From JAWPMV01 sp038527215 (GTDB taxonomy: Bacteria; Bacteroidota; Bacteroidia; J057), in assembly GCA_038527215.1 (NCBI GenBank), contig JBCBGC010000002.1:62001-126000 (forward strand): a DNA stretch of 64,000 bases. The letters are read 5' to 3'. The translations under genes were made by a program, and so were the position numbers. Under the pieces are notes generated by a model. It was not told the origin of the DNA. It did not search any database and saw nothing but the letters and a program-made list of their open reading frames with translations. This document shows, in pieces, positions 42,738 through 49,784 of this stretch; positions within the stretch are counted from its first letter, which is position 1, and every line of letters begins with the position of its first letter.

Positions 42738-43628
42738 CTAGAGTTGCAGAGGAACTAAGGGTAAGTGCGGGCTGGGCACTTCCTCCTCCTTTAACTCCTT
42801 GGTATTGATAGCCAACACCGGTATTTCCAGGTGATTGACCAGCGACTCCGTGATGCTGCCAGTCAACATGCGCTTCAAAGGCCCTTTGCCCTGAGCCGCT
42901 ACGGCTACCAGATCTATGTTTTTTTCCTTGGTAAAATGCGTGATCCCCAACTCAATACTCAGGTCTCCCATCCCGTGGATGGTGCAAGGCAGGGCCCAGC
43001 ATTTCTCCTCGAACTTTTTCATCCGCTTGACATCTCCCGGCGTAATGTTGAACTCAGGATATGCCGCTACATGCAGGAGATGGATATGAGAACCAAAATG
43101 ACGACCAAAAGCAATCAACTTTTCGAATGGGGCCATGGCTTCATCAGAAAAATCAGAGGCAAAGAGGATATGCTTAAAGCGGGCCTCCTTCACCGGATGC
43201 TTGACAATCAGGACCGGACAGTGGGCATGACGTACGATCTTCTGAGCATTGGACCCAAACATCCATTCTTTCCAGCCATCTGCGCCGCTTGAGCCCATCA
43301 CGATCAACTGAATATCATGGTTGTCGATATAATCATAGACGGCCCGGTAGAGATCTCCCGTGGTATAGGTCGTATGATAGGGCACAGGCGTCCCGGGATA
43401 CCTGGCGAGCAAGTCCCGAAAATTCTGCTGGCCTTTCTCAAAGATTTCTCTTGACTCAGGATACTGGGCCTGCTGCTCAGGACGCAGGGTTTGCCAGGCG
43501 GGATGAATGAACATGCGATGGAAAAAATGCACCGTTCCACTCATCGGAACCGCCAGTTTCATGGCCAGGTCCGCAGCATAGGTCGCAGGAGGTGAAAAGT
43601 CAGTAGGAACTAATATTTGGTTTGACAT
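42738..43628 (-). CDS. Universal stress protein, tandem UspA domains (4)
   Basis: 296 residues. Both domains keep the ATP motif: MGSSGADGWKEWMFGSNAQKIV (about 124-145) and AAQGKGPLKRMLTGSITESLV (about 250-270). The N-terminus NQILVPTDFSPPATYAADLAMKLA is typical. It follows USP 5 with a 28-bp gap and is the last gene of the predicted unit starting at 45952. Confidence 0.9.
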   Translation of the reverse strand: MSNQILVPTDFSPPATYAADLAMKLAVPMSGTVHFFHRMFIHPAWQTLRPEQQAQYPESREIFEKGQQNFRDLLARYPGTPVPYHTTYTTGDLYRAVYDYIDNHDIQLIVMGSSGADGWKEWMFGSNAQKIVRHAHCPVLIVKHPVKEARFKHILFASDFSDEAMAPFEKLIAFGRHFGSHIHLLHVAAYPEFNITPGDVKRMKKFEEKCWALPCTIHGMGDLSIELGITHFTKEKNIDLVAVAAQGKGPLKRMLTGSITESLVNHLEIPVLAINTKELKEEEVPSPHLPLVPLQL

Positions 43629-43656
43629 GATAGTTGATTGATAGGTGGAACAAAGC

Positions 43657-44598
43657 TTAACTGCGGACCGCTCCAGCCTGCTGGGTTTTCTCCTGCAGAC
43701 GAGCCTGGGTTTCAGGTTTCCGCAAGACCCAGATGGGATAGCCTTCGTTATAGCTAAGGAGTTTTTCTGTAAAACTGCCCAGCAGGAAAGAATAGACCGG
43801 AGAATGTCCGTTGGCCCCCAGCATGATCAGATCTGCATCTATGGCATCTGCGACGTCTATCACCTGGCGGGCACTCTGCAGACCGCTTTTTTGGACAAAA
43901 TGCGTTTCCAGTTCAACGCCTTCCGTATCCATTCCGGCCAGATATTGCGCACAGTAGGCCGTGACATTATCCCGAAAAAGGCTTTCATATTGCTCTTTGG
44001 TCCTATATAATTCAAAGTGAACATTGGAAGGCACCTCGTACACATGCAGGAGATGGACCTTGATCTGCCCTTGCTTTTCCCGAGCCAGAGCGATGGCTTT
44101 CTCCAGCGCATAAGTAGCATCATCGGAAAAATCGGTAGGCACCAGAATGGTCTGCAAGACTGGCGTATTCAACTCCGGGACAAACAAAATGTCGGTTTCT
44201 GAACGACGGGCCAGTTTTTTGGCCGCTAAGCCAGAACCCAGATGAATGGCCTTCTGGCCCACCAGGGTCAAATCGATCTGCTTCACCCTGGCCCAATGGA
44301 GCATTTGCTCGGTGACATCTCCTTCCTGTACGTCAATGTCCACGGCAAAATCCGGCTTCCCCAGCTTTTTTGTAATCCGGTCCTGCATGAGCTCTTTGAT
44401 CTGCTCATCCAAGGGGACAAACTTTTCTTCTTCCAGGGCATGCTTCGCATAGGCTGGCAATTCCAGACCGGGATTTACGTGCAGCGCATAGGCCTTATCT
44501 ATCGGCAGGAGCTCAGAAAAATAGCTGAGATAAGACAGGATGGTATAATCGGTAGATGATAAGTCCAGGCCTAACATTACTCTGGTTGCAGTTTTCAT
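43657..44598 (-). CDS. Universal stress protein, tandem UspA domains (5)
   Basis: 313 residues. Domain 1 (about 3-150) is degenerate. Domain 2 (about 150-300) begins TILVPTDFSDDATYALEKAIALAREKQG and ends with LGANGHSPVYSFLLGSFTEKLL, which has G-x2-G-x9-GS. The ATG shares one base with the stop of the upstream eRF1-like gene (TAATG arrangement on the minus strand), so the two are translationally coupled. Confidence 0.9.
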   Translation of the reverse strand: MKTATRVMLGLDLSSTDYTILSYLSYFSELLPIDKAYALHVNPGLELPAYAKHALEEEKFVPLDEQIKELMQDRITKKLGKPDFAVDIDVQEGDVTEQMLHWARVKQIDLTLVGQKAIHLGSGLAAKKLARRSETDILFVPELNTPVLQTILVPTDFSDDATYALEKAIALAREKQGQIKVHLLHVYEVPSNVHFELYRTKEQYESLFRDNVTAYCAQYLAGMDTEGVELETHFVQKSGLQSARQVIDVADAIDADLIMLGANGHSPVYSFLLGSFTEKLLSYNEGYPIWVLRKPETQARLQEKTQQAGAVRS

Positions 44599-45053
44599 TA
44601 TTTTCTGGTTTGAGCTTTAGAAACAGAGGTCCAGCGGGGCGAAAGTTCAAAATGGGCTTTGACCTTGGCGATCAATTGCCGGGGTGTCATGCGACTTGCG
44701 TTTTCCAGCTTTATAGGAGGAATATCAGATTTCATTGTGGCCTCCAGGAAGTGTAAGAACTCTTTTTTAGCCATCCCGGGTCCAATCAGGTAAACCGAAG
44801 TAGCCTGGTTGATGGCAGGCAGGAGCAGCTCCCAGAAAGCTTTCACCTGGTGGCGTTTCCGTTCCTGATATCTTCGTTCGGCTACATTTTCCTGCGGGCC
44901 AAAAGGAGTTTCGGAACGGGAACCTCCCCGGACGTTGAAGTCCTCTACTTCAGAGGTTAGTTGTTCAGTTTCTACCTGTCCATCTGCCAGCCGCACCAGA
45001 TGGGCTTCCCGATAGTCGAGCCATAGGCCTAGATATGTTGGATTGTTTAGCAT
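44598..45053 (-). CDS. Small eRF1-domain-like ('translational machinery') protein
   Basis: 151 residues. The pattern YLGLWLDYREAHLVRLADG (about 6-24), a central charged region, then TSVYLIGPGMAKKEFLHFLEA (about 105-125) and MTPRQLIAKVKAHF is that of short bacterial proteins related to eRF1 domain 2 or host-attachment proteins. These often sit beside universal stress genes. A GGQ catalytic loop is not present. The stop overlaps the start of USP 5 by one base. It could bind ribosomes or tRNA under stress; this is inference. Confidence 0.6.
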   Translation of the reverse strand: MLNNPTYLGLWLDYREAHLVRLADGQVETEQLTSEVEDFNVRGGSRSETPFGPQENVAERRYQERKRHQVKAFWELLLPAINQATSVYLIGPGMAKKEFLHFLEATMKSDIPPIKLENASRMTPRQLIAKVKAHFELSPRWTSVSKAQTRK

Positions 45054-45073
45054 GATGATGAGATAAAAAAAGG

Positions 45074-45952
45074 TCAGTGATAAGGGATCGGTAAAGGGGC
45101 CATAGGTAATTCTATCCGATAGGCCAGGGGCCCTTTGCGAAGGCCTATCATGTCACCAGACTCTGCCTGGAAACGGAAGGTCCGGTACAAGCGGATTTCC
45201 TGGGGATCCCATTCAATGGCGAACGTCTGATAGATAGGCGTAGCGCCGCTCAGCGGGATATTGACGATATCAAAGGGCGTGCGAATACAAAGTTCTTCAT
45301 AGGTAGGCCAGAGGACGGTGTTTGCTTCAAAAAACTCCAGTTCCTGCACCAGATCGGGTCGGCCAAAAGCTTCTTCCACGCTGACCGGGCGATCAAAGGC
45401 ATCCAGGATGCGGTAGGGGCTGGTTTTCAAAACCTCAGTAAGTTTATCCTGCAGACCACAAGCCCAGAATCGGCTAATTTCAGGGGTTTTAGGCCGACGA
45501 TACAAAGGGAGGTTGACCTCATTCTGGTATTCAACTTCCCGGGCCCGATACATCAGTACCGTATCTTCCTGCCGATAACGGGGTTCCAGCGTTACATACT
45601 CAATGCGGTCCATGTGAATCCGACATCCGTCCCGGCTTGCACCCGTCATGATGAGCTTTTTGCCTACCAAACGGAAGTACAAAAAGTCAGCCTGCCCTTC
45701 TCCACAATATTCCTGCACCAAAATCAGCGCTTCCCCTCCTTGTACCCGGCTGGGGTCAATCTGAATCTGCCAGGCGCTGGCTTCCGGTGTTTCTACCAGG
45801 GCCTTTTCATCTGCCCAGGTACCGGCCAGGGGTTTCAAAAACGCCCGCAGACGGTCCGCCTCGGTAGGCTTGGGACCCCAGCTGTGCGCACTGGCCACCA
45901 ACACAGGAAGCAAGAGGAAAAGAAGCCAATATGTGGGACGAAACTTTTGCAT
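45074..45952 (-). CDS. Secreted protein of unknown function in the USP operon
   Basis: 292 residues with a signal peptide (about 1-24, YWLLFLLLPVLVASAHSW). The mature part is predicted beta-rich with many aromatic and acidic residues (LAGTWADEKALVE near 45-57, MYRAREVEYQNEVNLPLYRRP near 145-165). No family is recognised; the LAGTW start loosely recalls lipocalin-like folds. First gene of the unit that continues, with a 20-bp gap, into the eRF1-like and USP genes. A TGAT-TTTT-ATCA palindrome lies 75.5 bp upstream. Confidence 0.65.
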   Translation of the reverse strand: MQKFRPTYWLLFLLLPVLVASAHSWGPKPTEADRLRAFLKPLAGTWADEKALVETPEASAWQIQIDPSRVQGGEALILVQEYCGEGQADFLYFRLVGKKLIMTGASRDGCRIHMDRIEYVTLEPRYRQEDTVLMYRAREVEYQNEVNLPLYRRPKTPEISRFWACGLQDKLTEVLKTSPYRILDAFDRPVSVEEAFGRPDLVQELEFFEANTVLWPTYEELCIRTPFDIVNIPLSGATPIYQTFAIEWDPQEIRLYRTFRFQAESGDMIGLRKGPLAYRIELPMAPLPIPYH

Positions 45953-46021
45953 GTTCTTGATTCTGAAAGCAAGCTACTCCCATTGCTTCAGGCCCGGAAT
46001 GAGTTCCTTTAGTAGGGAAAA

Positions 46022-46033
46022 TGATTTTTATCA
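46022..46033 (-). promoter_or_regulatory. FNR/CRP-type palindrome upstream of the secreted-protein/USP operon
   Basis: Perfect palindrome TGAT-TTTT-ATCA centred 75.5 bp before the start at 45952. It is also 83 bp before the divergent esterase start at 46111, so it could act on both. Confidence 0.72.
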
Positions 46034-46110
46034 TCTCCAGGCTCTTTTTGTGCTTGGGCTTTGTCAACTTTTTCTCAATTTTCCCGTCCCATAGAAAAGA
46101 AAAGTCCCAC

Positions 46111-47208
46111 ATGCGTCTCCTGTCCAGTTTTTGCCTCCTCTTTATCCTCTTGGCTTGTGAATCAGCCCCGCCGCTTCAGTACCCACATCAGGAAGGGGAC
46201 AAAAGCCAGTTAACGCTTTCGGTAGGCCAGTATGAGACTGATTACTGGCCAGCAGGATTTGCGCCTTTTAATCAGGGAAAAATATCCGCTTCAGTACAGG
46301 AGGTGGTATATGCCGAAAGGGAAGAAATGGACCTGCGCCTGGATTTTTACCAAACAGAAACCCCTAAGGCCCGAAATCCCCTGGTTATCCTCCTACATCC
46401 AGGCGCCTTTTTGACCGGAAGTAAAAATGATCCAGACATGCGTCGCCTCGCTCAGGACCTGGCTCGGGCAGGCTTTCACTGTGCGGTCGTCAACTATCGC
46501 CTGCTGGGGGATGGGCTTTCCTCTGCGGAGGTCATAACGGGGGTATTGACTCCGCGAAGATTTTTCCGACAGCAAGTCTATAAAAGCCTACAGGATGTAC
46601 ATACAGCCGTCCGTTTTCTGCATGCCCAGGCCAGAGAACGGGGGCTGGATGAAGACCGGTTCTACCTGGCCGGCTATAGCGCAGGAGGCATACTGAGTCT
46701 GAGTTATGCCCTGCTGGATGATCAGGAGGCGGCCGCGTATTTTGACCTGGAAAAAACCGATTGCTTGAATTGCCTGCCTTTTGTAGGACAGGAAAAAATT
46801 GGTTCTGACCGGATCAGGGCGTTTGCGTCTCTCTCAGGCGGGGTGTTCTCTCCCAGCCTGGCCGAAGGGGCTCATGGTCCCATTCTGATGATGCATGGCA
46901 CGGAGGACCGGATTGTGCCCATTGAACAAGGGCTGCCTTTCCAACGCTTTATCCGCGATTATGAGGCAGCTGATCTGGACCTTGATTCATCGGATTTTGA
47001 AATCGAGGAGCGATGGGTGCGCCTTTTTGCCAATCTTACTGTCCCTACCGTGGCGGGCTCGCGCAGCTTATTCCCAGCCCTGGGCACAGATACGCGCTTT
47101 ATCTGTCTGCAAGGGGTAGACCACGGTATCTTATCTACAGAAAACCCGGACGCTCTCTATCAAAAGGTCCGGGCAGAATTAAGCGCATTTTTTACGCAGT
47201 ATCGCTAG
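46111..47208 (+). CDS. Alpha/beta-hydrolase (carboxylesterase-like) lipoprotein
   Basis: 365 residues from ATG 46111, which gives a lipoprotein signal (LLSSFCLLFILLACES, Cys16). A start at 46021 would place the FNR-like palindrome inside the gene. The hydrolase fold has the oxyanion region ILLHPGAFLTG (about 95-105), the nucleophile elbow GYSAGG (about 190-195, Ser), HGTEDRIVP (about 260-268) for the acid, and DHG near 340 for the His. Probable outer-membrane-anchored esterase. The substrate is unknown. The 3' end overlaps the convergent methyltransferase gene by 4 bp. Confidence 0.85.
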   Translation: MRLLSSFCLLFILLACESAPPLQYPHQEGDKSQLTLSVGQYETDYWPAGFAPFNQGKISASVQEVVYAEREEMDLRLDFYQTETPKARNPLVILLHPGAFLTGSKNDPDMRRLAQDLARAGFHCAVVNYRLLGDGLSSAEVITGVLTPRRFFRQQVYKSLQDVHTAVRFLHAQARERGLDEDRFYLAGYSAGGILSLSYALLDDQEAAAYFDLEKTDCLNCLPFVGQEKIGSDRIRAFASLSGGVFSPSLAEGAHGPILMMHGTEDRIVPIEQGLPFQRFIRDYEAADLDLDSSDFEIEERWVRLFANLTVPTVAGSRSLFPALGTDTRFICLQGVDHGILSTENPDALYQKVRAELSAFFTQYR

Positions 47209-48128
47209 GCAGGCTTACGCCCGCTCATGAAGTAATATCCAATATGCGGACGAGCCAATCCGAGAACAATGCAGAGGAAGGAGGCTTTCACATGCTCCCA
47301 TCTTTCCCGGGCAATCCCCACTTTGCGATGCGTTTTCCAATAATCCCACACAAATTTCACGATGGTCTTGGGCACGTGCATGACAGAGGGAGCTACCTTC
47401 CAGGAGATTTCCTCTGCCTTGACTTCCGTAAACCCCAGGCTTTGGGTCCGTTCCAGCCAGCGGTCTCTGACCGCCAGTCCTGGAAAAGCCCAGAACTTGC
47501 TCAGTTGCCGGTGGGCCCGGGCTATCAGACCGGGTAAGGGCTTGGAATGCTTGCGGAACACATCCGCGACTACGAATCGGCCCCCTGGCTTGAGCACCCG
47601 ATACACTTCCGCTAAAAAATCAGCTTTATCCTCTCCCGTGCCATAACAGCTACTTTCCAGGGCCACCACGCCATCCAGAGAATTGTCCGGTAAGGGCAGA
47701 GCTCGAAAATCGCCCTGGAACACATGCGCCTGGTCATCCAAACCCGCTGCTTCGTGGAGTTGGTTGCCTTGCTCAACCTGCCAGGGAACTACCGTAAATC
47801 CCAGAACAGTCGCCGCGCCAAATCTTCTGGCTGCATACCGGCTGGTCGCTCCCAGCCCACATCCCAGATCCCCGATCAGGCTCTCCTGCTCCTCCGGTAA
47901 GCCTAAACGGTCCAGCGCTTCCGCATTCATGCGCTCGAGCATAGGCTCTAGCTTGAAGGGGTTCATGCCCCAGGCGAAATAACCAAAGTGCATATTGAAG
48001 GCCCGGCTCCAGTAGGCATAATCCGGTCCGGCAACTTCATAGTGGTCAAGGACTTCCTGCTTGACTTGAGGGCGCGCCAGATGCAGGCGGCGAAGGAGAG
48101 GGTTGGGGTTGGGACGGGTAAGTAACAT
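47205..48128 (-). CDS. SAM-dependent methyltransferase
   Basis: 307 residues. SAM-binding motif I is LIGDLGCGLGATSRYAARRFG (about 86-106), motif II is around GDFRALPLPDNSLDGVVALE (about 139-158), and VLKPGGRFVVADVF (about 178-191) is the post-II strand. The lead segment HYEVAGPDYAYWSRAFNMHFGYF (about 26-48) resembles small-molecule C/O-methyltransferases of the sterol/tocopherol/cyclopropane type, so a lipid or quinone-like substrate is plausible. A large inverted repeat covers the start codon, and a 26-bp palindrome lies 59 bp upstream, suggesting tight control. Confidence 0.85.
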   Translation of the reverse strand: MLLTRPNPNPLLRRLHLARPQVKQEVLDHYEVAGPDYAYWSRAFNMHFGYFAWGMNPFKLEPMLERMNAEALDRLGLPEEQESLIGDLGCGLGATSRYAARRFGAATVLGFTVVPWQVEQGNQLHEAAGLDDQAHVFQGDFRALPLPDNSLDGVVALESSCYGTGEDKADFLAEVYRVLKPGGRFVVADVFRKHSKPLPGLIARAHRQLSKFWAFPGLAVRDRWLERTQSLGFTEVKAEEISWKVAPSVMHVPKTIVKFVWDYWKTHRKVGIARERWEHVKASFLCIVLGLARPHIGYYFMSGRKPA

Positions 48129-48170
48129 GTCGTAGGCAATAAGTGAAGTATTACTTATACCTACGACATG
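48126..48170 (-). promoter_or_regulatory. Inverted repeat covering the methyltransferase start codon
   Basis: Arms CATGTCGTAGG (48126-48136) and CCTACGACATG (48160-48170) are perfect. An inner pair, ATAAGT/ACTTAT (48139-48144, 48153-48158), extends the symmetry. The CAT at 48126-48128 is the start codon on the minus strand, so the AUG would be inside the stem of the mRNA leader. As DNA it could be an operator. Confidence 0.75.
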
Positions 48171-48186
48171 GTTTATGATTTGTTCA

Positions 48187-48212
48187 AAACTTTCAAAATA
48201 TTTTGAAAGTTT
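48187..48212. promoter_or_regulatory. Perfect 26-bp palindrome upstream of the methyltransferase
   Basis: AAACTTTCAAAAT followed by its exact reverse complement, with no loop. It lies 8 bp beyond the stop of the neighbouring lipoprotein gene and 59 bp upstream of the methyltransferase start. Likely a dimeric repressor site; a terminator is less likely because it is AT-rich. Confidence 0.7.
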
Positions 48213-48219
48213 ATATTTG

Positions 48220-49038
48220 CTATTCTATTTTGTTCCAGATTTCCCGCTCTCCATTTCCATAGGTAAGCATCATCTTATAGCCTTCAATATAGTAGCGGGC
48301 AAAAGGATAGAATCCACTGCCCTCCTCAGAGATCAGGATTTGTTCTCCTTGGGTTTTCCACTTTCCGCGCGTTCCACTGCCATCGCTGCCTGAATCAAAA
48401 CTCCCTGCTCCGCCGCCGCCCACAACCCGGCTATTCCCATAGAAATATGTGCCATTGCCAAAGACCTGTAAATAGGTTTCAGACACCATGCTAAAGCTTC
48501 CGCTCGTCTGGCTACTAGTAGTTCGCCAGGTACCGACCAGACGATTGTCTCCTCCCCCACCCTGGCTTTGGGCCTGAGTTTGGGCGGGCGCCTGGCCATT
48601 AGCCCTGGTAAACTGAAGATGAAAGGGCTGCCGCTCTCCGGTAAATTGGTTATAGGTGTAAAAGGTAAAGCTCAGTTGGGAGCCCTCCAGGCTGGTTTCG
48701 AAATCCAGTTTGGTACCCGTCTGAGAATCGGTGAGTTTACCAGTGCCTGATAAGCCTTCCGCCTGCCCTTCGAGGTAGTAGGTATAGCCGGATTGGTCCT
48801 TTAGCTCTCCTGATAAAGCCGTACCCTTTTGTTCAAAGACCAGGCTTGCTGGTGTCCCTTGTATATCGCCGGTGTAGGTTCCGGCCAAGCCCGGTTTTTC
48901 TTCGGTTTGATTGACTACCTGAGCCAGCGGCCCACTGGCCCCATGTTCGGCAGACTGCGCACTCTTTTCAGCATCAGCATCCTGCCCACAGGCCAGGCAA
49001 AAACAGGCGAGCAAGATCAGGAGAGAGGGATATTTCAT
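48220..49038 (-). CDS. Lipoprotein with two lipocalin-like halves
   Basis: 272 residues from ATG 49038, giving the lipoprotein signal MKYPSLLILLACFCLACGQ (Cys17 likely modified). A start at 49128 adds 30 residues that spoil it. The first half (about 45-150) reads GTYTGDIQGTPASLVFEQ and LSGTGKLTDSQTGTKLDFE. After a Gln/Gly-rich linker the second half (about 165-272) begins LVGTWRTTSSQTSG and has a Gly/Ser-rich loop. Both look like beta-barrel lipocalin relatives. The ligand is unknown. Confidence 0.7.
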   Translation of the reverse strand: MKYPSLLILLACFCLACGQDADAEKSAQSAEHGASGPLAQVVNQTEEKPGLAGTYTGDIQGTPASLVFEQKGTALSGELKDQSGYTYYLEGQAEGLSGTGKLTDSQTGTKLDFETSLEGSQLSFTFYTYNQFTGERQPFHLQFTRANGQAPAQTQAQSQGGGGDNRLVGTWRTTSSQTSGSFSMVSETYLQVFGNGTYFYGNSRVVGGGGAGSFDSGSDGSGTRGKWKTQGEQILISEEGSGFYPFARYYIEGYKMMLTYGNGEREIWNKIE

Positions 49039-49139
49039 AGGATTTTTATTCCCCAGTACCCTGAAGCAGTAAAAGGTTACCAGCCAAAGGCTAAAAAAAT
49101 GAGCCATCCCGAATGTTGCATAAGCCAAAATTTCATCAA

Positions 49140-49690
49140 TACGCTTCTTGATCCCCCAACACCCACCAATATGTCACCCCGGAAAGGCTTTGACCGATAG
49201 GGAAAAGCCTTATCCGGGGTCTCCATGATTACATAAAGATCGCAAAAACCTCCCTACGGTCGGAGGAGCTTCCGGGGTGACAAGCATATGGAAGGCAGAG
49301 ATGATTTCATCAAACCGCTTCCTGAAATCCCAGCCACTCACCAATATGTCACCCCGGAAAGGCATTTGACCGATAGGGAAAATGACTTATCCGGGGTCTC
49401 CTTGATTGCATAAAGATCGCAAAAACCTCCCTACGGTCTGAGGAGCTTCCGGGGTGACAAGCATATGGAAGGCAGAGATGATTTCATCAAAACGCTTCTT
49501 GAAATCCCAACCACTCACAAATATGTCACCCCGGAAAGGCATTTGACCGATAGGGAAAAGCCTTATCCGGGGTCTCCATGATTACAGAAGGATCGCAGAG
49601 ACCTCCGACGAAATAAATGTCGAAATCCTGGACCCGGATAGCTTACCTCCTTGCAGTCAGAGGCACTTCCGGGATGACAAGCATATATGG
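49140..49690. repeat. Three tandem copies of an inverted-repeat element, about 176-bp period
   Basis: Each element runs from GTCACCCCGGAA to TTCCGGGGTGAC: 49173-49281, 49348-49458 and 49525-49678 (the third is longer and more diverged, ending GGGATGAC). The GTCACC starts are 175 and 177 bp apart. Inside each, ACCCCGGA-AGGC pairs with GCCT-TCCGGGGT. A conserved spacer (AAGCATATGGAAGGCAGAG..., then GATTTCATCAA) separates copies. The module differs from the arrays at 2748 and 13301. The gap 49039-49784 holds no gene that I can support. Confidence 0.92.
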
Positions 49691-49732
49691 AAGAAAAATG
49701 GCCCTTCCCTATCCGTCTCAAAAAAGCTAAAG

Positions 49733-49760
49733 AAAAAGCGCCATCCCGCTGGGATGGCGC
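49733..49760 (-). terminator. Intrinsic terminator after purF
   Basis: Perfect 10-bp stem GCGCCATCCC / GGGATGGCGC with a 3-base loop. Read on the minus strand it is followed by five T. It lies 25 bp after the purF stop. Confidence 0.88.
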
Positions 49761-49784
49761 TTACACTGTTCTATTTGAAAGGCC

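Noticed and set aside
45054..45073. Possible fifth FNR-type site (GTCAGTGATAA) before the eRF1-like gene
   Set aside because: The half-sites are not symmetric and the 20-bp gap inside an operon is too short for a promoter.
46021..46110. Earlier start of the esterase lipoprotein
   Set aside because: It would add a second hydrophobic stretch before a good lipoprotein signal and place the FNR-type palindrome in the coding region.
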